64,000 bases of DNA from Patulibacter minatonensis DSM 18081 (GCF_000519325.1 NZ_KI912613.1:2269261-2333260), one strand, 5' to 3'. Counted from the stretch's first letter, positions 17,501 through 26,124 are shown. Notes: generated from the letters alone by a model not told the origin. A program made the numbers and translations.

Positions 17501-17613
17501 CCGCTGCCGGTGGTGCAGGAGCCTGCCGGCGGGCGGGAGGAATCGGCAGCGGTCAGGTCGACCGCCGCCGGTGGTGCAGGAACCTGTCGTCGGACAGCAC
17601 GAATCCGCAGCGC
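17501..17613. repeat. Paired ~52-bp direct repeat with internal hairpins
   Basis: Two copies with period 61: 17501-17552 and 17562-17613, sharing GCCGGTGGTGCAGGA and CCTG, then diverging with matching length. Copy 1 has 9-bp outer arms CCGCTGCCG / CGGCAGCGG and an inner GCAGG-AG-CCTGC; copy 2 keeps the inner hairpin and adds CTGTC...GACAG. It lies between the convergent SDR and membrane-protein genes. Confidence 0.6.
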
Positions 17614-17619
17614 GCCGGG

Positions 17620-18759
17620 TCAGACGGCCGCCGGGCCGCCGGCCGGTCCGTCGTCGCCCGTCGTTCCCGCCCCGTCCTTCGACGCCAGCAGGCCGAGGTA
17701 GGCGGTGCGGGCCTCGAACGTGCGGGCCATCTGGTCCGTCAGCTCGTCGAGGAACTCCTCGCGGTACGCCGAGTCGGTGAGGACCGAGATCGCGTAGTAG
17801 AGGCCGGAGAGCGCGCCGATCGCAGCCGATACCCGCAGCAGCTCGTGGGTGATCCGCACCGGGACCCCGACGTCCGGCGGTGACCAGGAGACGACCTCGC
17901 CCTTCGTCCCGATCCACGACTCGGTGACGTCGGAGCCGATCACGAGCATCCCGAAGGCGACGAAGAACGCCGTGATCGCGACCGTCACGACCAGCACCTG
18001 CAGGCCGTGGCTGATCAGCATCACGAGGCCGACGTTCGCCCGCTGCGGCCGGCGCAGCGGCTCGACGTCGGTCTCGGACTCCGCGGCGACACCGGCCTCG
18101 AGCGCCCGCACCTCGCGCGGGATCCGCACCGCGAGGAACGCCAGGACGACGAGGAACAGGAGCGTGCCGGTGGCCAGCATCGAGACGTCCTCCATCTCCC
18201 CGAACACCTGCCACATCTCCGTGTTGATGAAGAGGACCACGGCGAACAGCAGGAGCAGCGGCAACGCCCGGGCCAGGAGCGCGACCGACTGCGCGAGCTG
18301 GCCCGCCAGCCGTCGGATCGCCCACAGGACGATCGCGCCGATGCCGAAGCCGAAGCCCAGGGCGACGACCCCGAGCACGAAGAGGTTGCCCGCGGCGGTG
18401 ACGACCGCGCTCGCCCACTGCCCGTTGAAGACCAGCGGCAGGGCGGCGGGCACCAGGACGAACCCGGCGAGTTCCGCCGGCCCGAGGTCCTCGGGGATCG
18501 TCAGCGCCGGCCGTCCGCGCCGTCGGTTCACGAGCGCCACGGCGACGAGCGAGAACGCCACCGCCCCCGCGATCGCAGCGAGGTTCAGCAGCACCGGCCA
18601 GTCGAGGTTCAGCGCCCCGAGCAGCTCCACGACGAAGATGAGGGCGAGGAGCGGGAACGCCCGGTTGAAGGCGTCGGTGCGCGCGGACCAGTCCTCGATG
18701 AAGAGGGGGAGCCCGGCGCGCCGGAACTGCTGCTCGTAGCGCTGAAGCTCGCTCTCCAC
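17620..18759 (-). CDS. Polytopic membrane protein of unknown function
   Basis: A 379-residue protein with about eight membrane segments, including PLLALIFVVELLGAL, AAIAGAVAFSLVAVALV, VLGVVALGFGFGIGAIVLWA, LPLLLLFAVVLFINT, LLFLVVLAFLAV and LVVTVAITAFFVAFGMLVIG. The N-terminus is amphipathic and charged (ELQRYEQQFRRAGLP), and the C-terminus has YREEFLDELTDQMARTFEARTAYL, probably cytoplasmic. I do not recognise the family. The GTG start at 18759 was chosen because upstream in-frame sequence is Arg/Ser/Pro-rich shadow; it begins four bases after the stop of the next membrane gene, so the two are an operon. Confidence 0.75.
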   Translation of the reverse strand: MESELQRYEQQFRRAGLPLFIEDWSARTDAFNRAFPLLALIFVVELLGALNLDWPVLLNLAAIAGAVAFSLVAVALVNRRRGRPALTIPEDLGPAELAGFVLVPAALPLVFNGQWASAVVTAAGNLFVLGVVALGFGFGIGAIVLWAIRRLAGQLAQSVALLARALPLLLLFAVVLFINTEMWQVFGEMEDVSMLATGTLLFLVVLAFLAVRIPREVRALEAGVAAESETDVEPLRRPQRANVGLVMLISHGLQVLVVTVAITAFFVAFGMLVIGSDVTESWIGTKGEVVSWSPPDVGVPVRITHELLRVSAAIGALSGLYYAISVLTDSAYREEFLDELTDQMARTFEARTAYLGLLASKDGAGTTGDDGPAGGPAAV

Positions 18760-18763
18760 GCCG

Positions 18764-19609
18764 TCATCCAACCGGCCGCGCCGGACGACGCCCCGCGCCG
18801 CGACCACCGGCGACGGCGGCGACGAGCGCGACGGCGAGCCCCGCGACGGCCAGCACCAGGGCGTCGGTGCGCAGGCCGCCGAGGAGCTCGTCCCACACGG
18901 CGGCGGCCACGTCGCGGTCGCCGCCCGAGAGCCCCGACAGGGTGATGGTGCGTCCCACGAGCTCGGCGACGAGCAAGAAGGCGGCGGCACCGAGCACCCC
19001 GAGCCCGCAGCGCAGGGCGGTCGGGCCGCGGGCGGGGGACACGAGGAGCGCCAGGAACAGCGCGGCCGTCGCGGCCAGCAGGAACGGGCGGCCGAGACCG
19101 CTGAGGCGCTCCGCGCGCTCGGTGCGGACCGCGGCCGTGCGACTCCGTTCGAACCGGAAGATCGGGACGTCACCGGCGCGTCGCAGCACCGTGGTCACGG
19201 GGGCGGGCAGCGGCCCGGTCGCGCTCGTGGTGATCCCCGCGACGTCGGTGACGGTGAACGCCACGGTCCAGCGGCGGTCGTCGAGGGTCCGTTTCAGCCC
19301 GATGCGTGCGGTCTCGCGCCACGCGCGGCGGAAGCCGTCGGAGCCGACGACGGCGGCCGCACGGGGCGCGACCGCGGACCGGACCGTCGGCGCGGCGGCG
19401 GGGGCGACCCGCGTCACCTCGCGCGTGATCGCCCGGACCGCCGCCTCGGAGAGCGCGTCGCGCACGGCGGCGCGACGGAGGACGGCCTCGGCGTGTTCGG
19501 CGAACGCCGCGGGTCGGGTGGCCTGGTGGACCTGGCGCAGCGGGAGGCCGAGCGCCACGAGGAGCGTGCCCAGGAGGACGAGGAGCACGGCGGCGTGACG
19601 GCGGGCCAC
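18764..19609 (-). CDS. Membrane protein with large extracytoplasmic domain
   Basis: A 281-residue protein: one N-terminal membrane helix (AAVLLVLLGTLLVALGLPL), a ~150-residue outside domain rich in short helices (RRAAVRDALSEAAVRAITREVT, ARIGLKRTLDDRRWTVAFTVTD), then three C-terminal helices around LLAATAALFLALLV, CGLGVLGAAAFLLVAELVG and ALVLAVAGLAVALVAAVAGG. This topology is common among uncharacterised actinobacterial membrane proteins. It is the first gene of an operon with the polytopic protein at 17620 (four-base gap). GTG start at 19609. Function unknown. Confidence 0.72.
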   Translation of the reverse strand: MARRHAAVLLVLLGTLLVALGLPLRQVHQATRPAAFAEHAEAVLRRAAVRDALSEAAVRAITREVTRVAPAAAPTVRSAVAPRAAAVVGSDGFRRAWRETARIGLKRTLDDRRWTVAFTVTDVAGITTSATGPLPAPVTTVLRRAGDVPIFRFERSRTAAVRTERAERLSGLGRPFLLAATAALFLALLVSPARGPTALRCGLGVLGAAAFLLVAELVGRTITLSGLSGGDRDVAAAVWDELLGGLRTDALVLAVAGLAVALVAAVAGGRGAGRRPARPVG

Positions 19610-19646
19610 CCCGGCATCGTCGCAGGGCCGCGCGACGGCGCGCGGG

Positions 19647-20291
19647 TCAGCCGGCGAGGGCCGTGACGCCGGCGTCGCGCAGCTCGACGGGCATCGTGAT
19701 CGACCGGCGGTCGGTCGACAGGCGGTCCACGAGCGCCACGCCGGTGTCGCACCAGGGGCAACGGCGGTCGCCACCGACGAGGACGTGCTCGGTGCAGTCC
19801 GGGCACCAGCCGCGCTCGATCGCGTGGTCCTCGAGGCTGGCCGGGTCGATCCCGGCGCGCTCGGCGATCGTCGCGCACACGTGGGTGACGCGCGCGCCGT
19901 TGCCGGCGCGGCCCATCGTGATCTGCTCGACGAACCGGGAGCCGCGGGGGAGGTCGATGCCGAGGTCGGCCGCGAGCCGGTCTGGTCCGCGCTCCACGAG
20001 GAGGTCGCCGAGCCGGGCCTGGAGCGTGCCGGCCAGCGGCACGTGCAGCACGGCGAACGTCTCCGGCCCGTGGGTGACGATGTCCTCGACGCTGCCGCGC
20101 TCCAGGAAGTGGGCGTGCTGCCCGCGCGTGGTCCGCATCGCGACGACCGCCCCGAGCCGGCGCCGGCACAGCCGGAAGCGCGTGCACGTGGCGTCCACCC
20201 CGTGACGCTCGACCGAGGAGCGCAGGAGCAGGGCCGTGGGGCGGATGTCGACCCGATCACGGGCCGGCGTGGTGGCGGATGGAGCACTCAT
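19647..20291 (-). CDS. Hypothetical protein with zinc-ribbon-like CxxC pairs
   Basis: A 214-residue soluble protein. Near residues 165-190 it has two CxxC pairs, WCPDCTEH and RCPWCDTG, spaced by ~14 residues, a likely zinc ribbon. The N-terminal half has three cysteines in a basic segment (TCTRFRLCRRR) and the block VEDIVTHGPETFAVLHVPLAGTLQARLGDLLV. The C-terminus ends MPVELRDAGVTALAG. No catalytic signature is recognised. The ATG at 20291 is favoured over longer in-frame options, which run into the repeat-rich intergenic region. It is upstream of, and on the same strand as, the two membrane proteins. Confidence 0.65.
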   Translation of the reverse strand: MSAPSATTPARDRVDIRPTALLLRSSVERHGVDATCTRFRLCRRRLGAVVAMRTTRGQHAHFLERGSVEDIVTHGPETFAVLHVPLAGTLQARLGDLLVERGPDRLAADLGIDLPRGSRFVEQITMGRAGNGARVTHVCATIAERAGIDPASLEDHAIERGWCPDCTEHVLVGGDRRCPWCDTGVALVDRLSTDRRSITMPVELRDAGVTALAG

Positions 20292-20478
20292 AGGGGGACG
20301 GCCGACCGACGGGCGGGGCCCGTCGTCCCGGTCCGGGTCAGCATACGTCCGCGGCGGTCCCGTGTGTGAACGGTGTAGACGATGGGAACGCCCGTGGCGC
20401 CGTCCATCACGGTCGTCCGAGGCGACCCAGCGGTCTTCCGCACGGCGTGCGTCGTGTCCGCGCCGCCCGGTCGCCGAG

Positions 20479-20532
20479 GTCCACCGATCGGTGGACGTCG
20501 TGGCGCAGGAGACCTCCACCGATCGGTGGAGG
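20479..20532. repeat. Two adjacent perfect palindromes
   Basis: GTCCACCGATCGGTGGAC (20479-20496, 18 bp) and CCTCCACCGATCGGTGGAGG (20513-20532, 20 bp) share the core TCCACCGATCGGTGGA and are centred 35 bases apart. They look like a double operator or a structured RNA element. They lie in the 512-base gap 20292-20803, in which no gene is supported. Confidence 0.6.
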
Positions 20533-20659
20533 CGGAGGCGCCGGGTGCTCCGGGCGACTCCGGGCCGATGCGGTCCGTCGCGCGAGGACCGTCGCGGGCC
20601 CGGTGCTGGGATGCGTACGGGGCCGGCGCCGTAGTCATGCGACCCGGAGGTACGTTCCG

Positions 20660-20777
20660 TCGCGTGCTCGATCTGGGACCTGGGAGGTACCGGATCGGGA
20701 ACGGGGGTCGGCCGGCCTGGCGGTCCGGGGTCGCGTGCTCGATCTGGGACCTGGGAGGTACCGGATCGGGAACGGGG
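20660..20777. repeat. Exact 47-bp direct repeat, two copies
   Basis: The same 47 bases occur at 20660-20706 and 20731-20777 without a mismatch (period 71, spacer 24). Each begins TCGCGTGCTCGATCTGG and ends CGGATCGGGAACGGGG. Each copy holds an imperfect inverted repeat, CGATCTGGGACCT / AGGTACCGGATCG. The second copy ends 26 bases before the 3' end of the CopZ-like gene (minus strand). Confidence 0.8.
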
Positions 20778-20803
20778 CCGGACGCGGTCCGCGACCGCGC
20801 TCG

Positions 20804-21019
20804 TCAGTCGACGACCTTGTAGCCGGCCTCGGTGACGGCGGCCACGACGGCCTCCTCGTCGACGTCGCTCCCGTGGACCGCCACACGACCCGTGGCGAGA
20901 TCGACGTCCACGGCCGAGACCCCGGCGACCTCGGAGACCTCCTCCGTCACGGAGGCGACGCAGTGCTGGCAGGTCATGCCCGTCACGACGTACTGCAGCG
21001 GGGCTTCGGCGGTGCTCAT
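20804..21019 (-). CDS. Heavy-metal-associated (CopZ-like) copper chaperone
   Basis: A 71-residue HMA-domain protein: MSTAEAPLQYVVTGMTCQHCVASVTEEVSEV. The metal-binding motif is GMTCQHC (Cys17, Cys20) followed by the usual V and the DVDLATGRVAVHG strand. Such proteins carry Cu(I) in the cytoplasm to P-type ATPases or regulators. The RBS GGAGG lies just upstream, and the ATG at 21019 fits the family start. A CsoR-like operator precedes it (21046-21064), implying copper induction. No CopA ATPase or CsoR gene is adjacent in this window. Confidence 0.93.
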   Translation of the reverse strand: MSTAEAPLQYVVTGMTCQHCVASVTEEVSEVAGVSAVDVDLATGRVAVHGSDVDEEAVVAAVTEAGYKVVD

Positions 21020-21045
21020 CGAGGGGGTCCTCCGGGATCGGCGTT

Positions 21046-21064
21046 CATACCCAAGGGGGGTATG
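21046..21064 (-). promoter_or_regulatory. CsoR-like operator upstream of copZ-like gene
   Basis: CATACCCAAGGGGGGTATG contains arms ATACCC (21047-21052) and GGGTAT (21058-21063) around a G-rich centre, matching the known CsoR-type pattern of a TAccC/GggTA palindrome with a G/C tract. It lies ~27 bases upstream of the ATG. Confidence 0.7.
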
Positions 21065-21176
21065 GATCGAGGCTAGCACCGTCGCCCGCCCCGCCCCTGC
21101 GGGCGCGGCGTGGTCCAGGGCGGCACCGCCCGAACGGCCCGCGCCGCCCGGGCGCGCGGCCCGGCCGGCCCCACCA

Positions 21177-22853
21177 TCACGGGGTGACGGGGAACCGGCG
21201 GTACGTCCGGGTCTCGGACGTGCGCCCGCCGTACCGCGTCGTCGCGGAGGCCCGGACGCGCAGCGTGACCGTGCTCGACGCCCGGCGCCGGATCGCCCGG
21301 TCGAACCGCGCGGTCAGGCCGACGTCGAGCGTCCGCGCGCCGCGGCGGCGCAGCAGGACGGTGGCGGTCTGCGACCCGCTGCCGCCACCGGTCACGCGCA
21401 GCGGGAACGTCGCCCGGCACGCCCGGCTGCAGTCCACCGGGATCCGGACGCGGCCGGGGGTCGTCGACAGGTCGAACACGGGGCGCCCCCACCGCAGCAC
21501 CGGCGGTCGGGCCCCGCTGCGCGTCGAGCGGTCGCGACCCCCGCGGCGCAGGACCGCGACCTGGGGACGGCCGTCGGACACGCGCGGGAACGCCAGGATC
21601 GCGCGTCCGCCCCGGGCGGCGGCGAGCGGGCGGGACGACGGGCCGTCGAACAGGCCCGGGAGGTTCCCGCCGCCCAGCGCCGAGACGGCACGGGGCGCGT
21701 CGAACGATCGGCGCCCGGGCGTGCGGACCGCCGTGTGGACGGCGTCGTGGTACCCGAACGCGATCACGGCACCGCCGTCCTCGGCGACGGCCGCGCGGAC
21801 CGACGGGCTGATCGTGCGGTCGCCGGCGACGCCCTTCGCGTTGATGACCCGCGGGACCCGGACGGTGCGCAAGGGCTTCGCGCCACGACGGCCCGCCGCC
21901 CGGACGGCGGTGTTGAGCTCGCTCGGGCCCCGGCGCCACGCGACGAGCCGCTCGCTCCCGGCGACGGCGACGGCCGGCGAGTCCACGACCGCCGCGGTGT
22001 CGAGCACCCTGGGTCCCGCGAAGGCACCCGGACCGGGGCGGTCGACGGCGATCAGCTGCCGGAGCGGCTGTCCCGCCGGCTGCGCGACGGCGGCGGCGAG
22101 CACCCGGCCCCGGGATCCCGCGGCGACGGCCACGTCGGTGGCCGGGGCTCCGAGGATCGAGCCCGACGGCGTCGTGCCGTCGGGCTCGCGCACCCGGACC
22201 TCGGCCACGCCGTCCCGCAGCCAGCCGGCGATCGTGGTGCCGTCGTCGCCGATCGCGATCGACAGCGCGGACGAGCCGGGGGCGGAGACGGCGACCGGTG
22301 CGCTCAGCTCCCCGCCGGCAGGACGGACCTGCAGGTACGACGTGCCGTCGACGGCGGTCAGCCCGACGGCGACGTCCCCGCGGGCGTTGCGCGCCGTCCG
22401 GAGCGTCGTCGACCCGGCGGGGGCGGGCAGGCCGATCGGTGGTCCGAACGCCGCGCCGGCCCCGCGGACGTCGAGCTCGGGCGGGGCGTAGAACTCCGCG
22501 GACCCGGGCGGCGCGACGCGCGAGCCGACGACGGCCGACGAGCCGCGCGCATCGACGTCCAGGTCGATCGCGGAGAGCCCGGCGAGGTCCGTCCGGCGGC
22601 TCCCGACCGCCGTCCCGCGGAGGACCCGGGCGCCGAGCACGACGCGGTCGCCCGCCGTCGGCGACGGGTCGGTCTGCCCCAGGACCGCGCCGTTCCCCCG
22701 CCCGTCGATCGCGACGGCGACGGGCGCGAACCCGTCGCCCGGGAGCGACCGCGGCGTCGTCCAGCCGGCCTGCGCCGCGGGCGCGACGACGAGGCCGGCG
22801 AGGACGAGGCCCCCGACGATCAGGGATGAGCGGGGCGGCGGGACGGCACGCAT
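21177..22853 (-). CDS. Exported repetitive beta-rich protein of unknown function
   Basis: A 558-residue secreted protein. The signal peptide is RSSLIVGGLVLAGLVVAPAAQAG with a likely cleavage after AQA (~29). The mature part contains recurring strand patterns of the type 'FAPVAVAIDGRGNGAVLG', 'AIDLDVDARGSSAVVGSR', 'ARNARGDVAVGLT' and 'VAVAGSERLVAWRRG', suggesting a beta-propeller of seven or so blades. The C-terminal ~100 residues form a separate domain with two cysteines (VDCSRACRATFPLRV) seen in many actinobacterial exported proteins. No catalytic motif is recognised. It is divergent from the acyltransferase gene. Confidence 0.75.
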   Translation of the reverse strand: MRAVPPPRSSLIVGGLVLAGLVVAPAAQAGWTTPRSLPGDGFAPVAVAIDGRGNGAVLGQTDPSPTAGDRVVLGARVLRGTAVGSRRTDLAGLSAIDLDVDARGSSAVVGSRVAPPGSAEFYAPPELDVRGAGAAFGPPIGLPAPAGSTTLRTARNARGDVAVGLTAVDGTSYLQVRPAGGELSAPVAVSAPGSSALSIAIGDDGTTIAGWLRDGVAEVRVREPDGTTPSGSILGAPATDVAVAAGSRGRVLAAAVAQPAGQPLRQLIAVDRPGPGAFAGPRVLDTAAVVDSPAVAVAGSERLVAWRRGPSELNTAVRAAGRRGAKPLRTVRVPRVINAKGVAGDRTISPSVRAAVAEDGGAVIAFGYHDAVHTAVRTPGRRSFDAPRAVSALGGGNLPGLFDGPSSRPLAAARGGRAILAFPRVSDGRPQVAVLRRGGRDRSTRSGARPPVLRWGRPVFDLSTTPGRVRIPVDCSRACRATFPLRVTGGGSGSQTATVLLRRRGARTLDVGLTARFDRAIRRRASSTVTLRVRASATTRYGGRTSETRTYRRFPVTP

Positions 22854-22981
22854 CCTGCACGGGTACCCCGTAGACCGGACCGGTACCGCCGGGCACCGTC
22901 GACGCCCCTGCGTCCGGGGGGTACCCTCCGTGCGTCCGCGACCCGGCGCCGCTCCCGCGGACCGGCCGCCGACGACCGCAC

Positions 22982-24019
22982 ATGCCGCGCTCCTCCCCGC
23001 CGACCGACGCCATCCCCGAGCCGGTGACCGTCACCGAGCCCCGCCGGGCCGGCCGTGGCCTCGTGCCCGCCGTCGCCGCCCGCGGGGTCCGCGGCGCGCT
23101 CGACGGGCTCGTCGCGGCGGCCGGGCAGGTCGGCCGCACGGCGCTGGCCCCCGCGGCCGCCCCGGCCCGGGGGATCCTCGCCGCAGCGGGGGCCGCCGCC
23201 CGCGCCCGGATCGGCCGGGCCGACCTCGACGACCGCGACAGCCTGCTGGTCCGGGACGTCATGCCGGTGGCGTGGATGGTCGCCAGCACGTGGTTCCGGG
23301 CGGAGGTCCGCGGCCTGCACCACATCCCGCGCGACGAGCCGGTGCTGCTCGTCGGCAACCACTCCGGCGGCAACGTCACCCCGGACTCGTTCGTCTTCGC
23401 GCTCGGGTTCGCGAGCCACTTCGGGCCCGAGCGCCCGATGCACGTGCTCGTCCACAACCTCGTCTCCGCCTACCCGGGGCTCGGGTTCCTGCGGCGCCTG
23501 GGCACGCTGAACGCGGACCCCCGGGTCGCGAAGGAGGCCCTCGCGGCCGGGTCGTGCGTGCTGGTCTACCCGGGTGGCGACCACGAGGCGCACCGCCCGA
23601 GCACGCAGTCCACGCGCATCGACTTCGGCGGACGCTCGGGCTTCGTCCAGCTCGCCCTCGACGCCGGCGTCCCGATCGTCCCCGTCGTCTCGATCGGCGG
23701 CCAGGAGACGGCGCTGTTCCTCGGCCGGGGCGAGCGGCTCGCCACCTTCCTCGGTGCGGACCGCCACCTGCGGCTCAAGTCGATGCCGATCTCGCTCGCG
23801 TTCCCGTGGGGCCTGAACGTCGGCGATCTCCTCGGGCACGTCCCGTTGCCGTCCAAGATCGTCGTGCAGGTGCTGCCGCCGATCGACCTCCGCGCACGCT
23901 TCGGCGAGCACCCGGACCAGCAGGAGGTCTACGACCACGTGACCGGCACGATGCAGGAGATGCTCACCGAGCTCGGGCGTCGACGGCGGATCCCGGTCGT
24001 CGGGTGGGAGCGCCGATGA
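22982..24019 (+). CDS. PlsC-type (lysophospholipid) acyltransferase
   Basis: A 345-residue protein. The acyltransferase motif is VLLVGNHSGGNVTPDSF (residues ~117-133), a variant of NHxxxxD in which the Asp is five residues further on (NHSGGNVTPD); FGPERPMHVLV, CVLVYPGGDHEAHRP and VPIVPVVSIGGQET are motifs II-IV of this family. A basic, helical N-terminal 70 residues may bind the membrane. It probably acylates a glycerolipid. Its stop overlaps the start of the fused ligase (ATGA at 24016-24019), so acyl activation and acyl transfer are translationally coupled. The ATG at 22982 is the first in a non-shadow context. Confidence 0.9.
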   Translation: MPRSSPPTDAIPEPVTVTEPRRAGRGLVPAVAARGVRGALDGLVAAAGQVGRTALAPAAAPARGILAAAGAAARARIGRADLDDRDSLLVRDVMPVAWMVASTWFRAEVRGLHHIPRDEPVLLVGNHSGGNVTPDSFVFALGFASHFGPERPMHVLVHNLVSAYPGLGFLRRLGTLNADPRVAKEALAAGSCVLVYPGGDHEAHRPSTQSTRIDFGGRSGFVQLALDAGVPIVPVVSIGGQETALFLGRGERLATFLGADRHLRLKSMPISLAFPWGLNVGDLLGHVPLPSKIVVQVLPPIDLRARFGEHPDQQEVYDHVTGTMQEMLTELGRRRRIPVVGWERR

Positions 24020-26124
24020 GGCTCGCGGAGCGCATCGACGTGCCCGTGGCGCCGGAGCGGGCGTGGCGGACGATCATCGACCCGCGCGTGATCGCGCGGA
24101 CGCTGCCGGGACTCGTCTCCTTCACGGTCCTCGGCGAGGGACCGCTGAAGCAGGGCACCCGGGTCCGGTCCGTCCTCGCGATCGGCGCCGCGGAGCTCGG
24201 GTCCGAGCTCGAGGTGACGGTGCTCCGCGACGGACGCGACCTCGTGGCCGTCGGCGTCACCGGCATCGACCTCCACGTCGCCGTGCGCGTCCGGCCCCAG
24301 GGCGACGGCGCCCGCATCACCGTGCGCGCCGGCTACAACCCGCCCGGTGGCGTGCCGGGCGCCCTGGCCGGGCTCGTCGCGCTGCCGGAGATGCGGCGCC
24401 GCCTGCGCGAGATGCTCCGCGGCGTCGAGCGCCTGCTGCTGTCCGAGGAGCCCGCCCAGCCGCTGCCGGGACCGCTCCAGCTCGCGACGTCCGCCGTCCG
24501 GTCGGTCCGTGTGCTCGGCCGCGCGGGGATCCTGCGCCCGATGCGCCCGGACAAGTACGCCACGATCGCCCGCCAGTTCGCGCGCTGGGGGGCGACGCCG
24601 GCCGGCGCGTACGCGGCCGCGGCCACCCGCGACCCGCACCGGATGGCGCTGATCGACGGCGACCGCGCGCTGACCTACGCGGAGCTCGACCAGCGCAGCA
24701 CGGCGCTGGCCGTCGCGCTCCGCGACCGCGGGGTCGCGGAGGGGCACCGGGTCGCGATCGTCTGCCGCAACCACCGCGGGTTCGTCGAGGCGCTCGTCGC
24801 GGTCAGCAAGGCCGGGGCCGACGCGCTGCTCGTCAACACCGGCTTCGCCGCGCCGCAGATCCGCGCGGTGTTCGACCGGGAGCGCCCCACGGCGCTCGTC
24901 TGCGACGCCGACCTGCTGGGCGTCATGGACGAGGCCCTCGGGGCGGCGACGGGGGCGCAGGGTGCGCGGGGCGCGGACGGGATCTCCCGGGTCGTGTCGG
25001 CGTGGGACGAGGACCACCCGCCCAGGAGCGGCGTGCGGTCCCTCGAGGAGCTGATCGTCGAGGGCGCCGACCGTCCGCTGCCGGCTCCCGGATCGCCGGG
25101 GCGCGTCGTCCTGCTGACGTCCGGCACGACCGGCGTCCCGAAGGGCACCCGCCGCGCCCGCGTGTCGCTCGACGCGCCCGTCTCGTTCCTCGACCGCATG
25201 GCGTACCGCGACGGGGGCACCTTCCTGATCGCGCCGCCGCTGTTCCACGCCTGGGGGTTCGCGAACCTCCTGATGGCGCTGCTGCTCGGGTCCACGGTCG
25301 TGCTGCGCCGGGACTTCGACCCCGAGGACGTCCTGCGGTCCGTGGCGCGCCACGGCGTCGACGTCCTCGTGGCGGTGCCGGTGATGCTCGGGCGGATCCT
25401 CGAGCTCGACCCCGCCGTCCGGGACGGCTACGACGTCTCGCGGCTGCGCGTCACCGCGTCGTCGGGCTCCGCGCTCCCCGGGGACCTCGCGACCCGGTGG
25501 ATGGACGCCTTCGGTGACGGCCTCTACAGCCTGTACGGCGCGACCGAGGTCGGCTGGGGTGCGATCGCCGACCCGGCGGACCTCCGCGCCGCGCCCTCGA
25601 CGGCCGGCCGGATCCCGCGCGGCGCGTCCGTCCGCATCTTCGACCGCGGCGGCGTGCCGCTGCCCAGCCACCGCACCGGGCGGATCCACGTCGGCGGCGG
25701 GATGACGAACGACCGGTACACCGACGGCACGCGGCTGCCGCAGCGGGACGGGCTGACGCAGACCGGGGACGTCGGCTACCTCGACGACCTGGGCCGCCTG
25801 TTCGTGCTCGGCCGCGAGGACGACATGATCGTCTCCGGCGGCGAGAACGTGTACCCGCGCAGCGTCGAGGACGTGCTCTCGGCGCATCCCGCCGTCTCCG
25901 AGGTCGCCGCGATCGGCGTACCGGACGACGTCTACGGCGAGCGGATCGCGGTGTTCGTGGTCAAGGCCCCCGGGGCGCGGCTGAGCGCGAAGGCGGTGCG
26001 CGACCACGTCCGTGCGGAGCGGCCCCGGTTCGAGGTCCCGCGCGATGTCGTGTTCCGGGACGCGCTGCCGCGGAACGCCACGGGCAAGATCCTGCGGCGC
26101 GAGCTCCGGGCCGCAGGGAGCTGA
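24016..26124 (+). CDS. SRPBCC domain fused to acyl-CoA synthetase (AMP-binding)
   Basis: A single 702-residue frame. Residues 1-~145 form a SRPBCC domain (MRLAERIDVPVAPERAWRTI, PRVIARTLPGLVSFT, GDGARITVRAGYNPPGG). Residues ~170-702 form a fatty-acyl-CoA synthetase: LTSGTTGVPKGT (A3 loop, near 368), YSLYGATEVGWG, TGDVGYLDD, GREDDMIVSGGENVYP and the catalytic Lys691 in NATGKILRREL. The linker ILRPMRPDKYATIARQF is the usual N-terminus of the mycobacterial FadD12-like ligases. There is no ATG between the domains in a conventional position, so a true fusion is likely. It activates a carboxylic acid, probably feeding the overlapping acyltransferase. The five-module TetR operon follows on the same strand. 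Confidence 0.9.
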   Translation: MRLAERIDVPVAPERAWRTIIDPRVIARTLPGLVSFTVLGEGPLKQGTRVRSVLAIGAAELGSELEVTVLRDGRDLVAVGVTGIDLHVAVRVRPQGDGARITVRAGYNPPGGVPGALAGLVALPEMRRRLREMLRGVERLLLSEEPAQPLPGPLQLATSAVRSVRVLGRAGILRPMRPDKYATIARQFARWGATPAGAYAAAATRDPHRMALIDGDRALTYAELDQRSTALAVALRDRGVAEGHRVAIVCRNHRGFVEALVAVSKAGADALLVNTGFAAPQIRAVFDRERPTALVCDADLLGVMDEALGAATGAQGARGADGISRVVSAWDEDHPPRSGVRSLEELIVEGADRPLPAPGSPGRVVLLTSGTTGVPKGTRRARVSLDAPVSFLDRMAYRDGGTFLIAPPLFHAWGFANLLMALLLGSTVVLRRDFDPEDVLRSVARHGVDVLVAVPVMLGRILELDPAVRDGYDVSRLRVTASSGSALPGDLATRWMDAFGDGLYSLYGATEVGWGAIADPADLRAAPSTAGRIPRGASVRIFDRGGVPLPSHRTGRIHVGGGMTNDRYTDGTRLPQRDGLTQTGDVGYLDDLGRLFVLGREDDMIVSGGENVYPRSVEDVLSAHPAVSEVAAIGVPDDVYGERIAVFVVKAPGARLSAKAVRDHVRAERPRFEVPRDVVFRDALPRNATGKILRRELRAAGS

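Noticed and set aside
20292-20640. Open frames on both strands in the repeat-rich gap before copZ
   Set aside because: They are Arg/Pro/Gly-rich shadow-like translations across palindromes, with no motif or start evidence; the gap is better explained by repeats.
20479-20777. CRISPR array
   Set aside because: Only two copies of each unit, no regular spacers, and no cas genes nearby.
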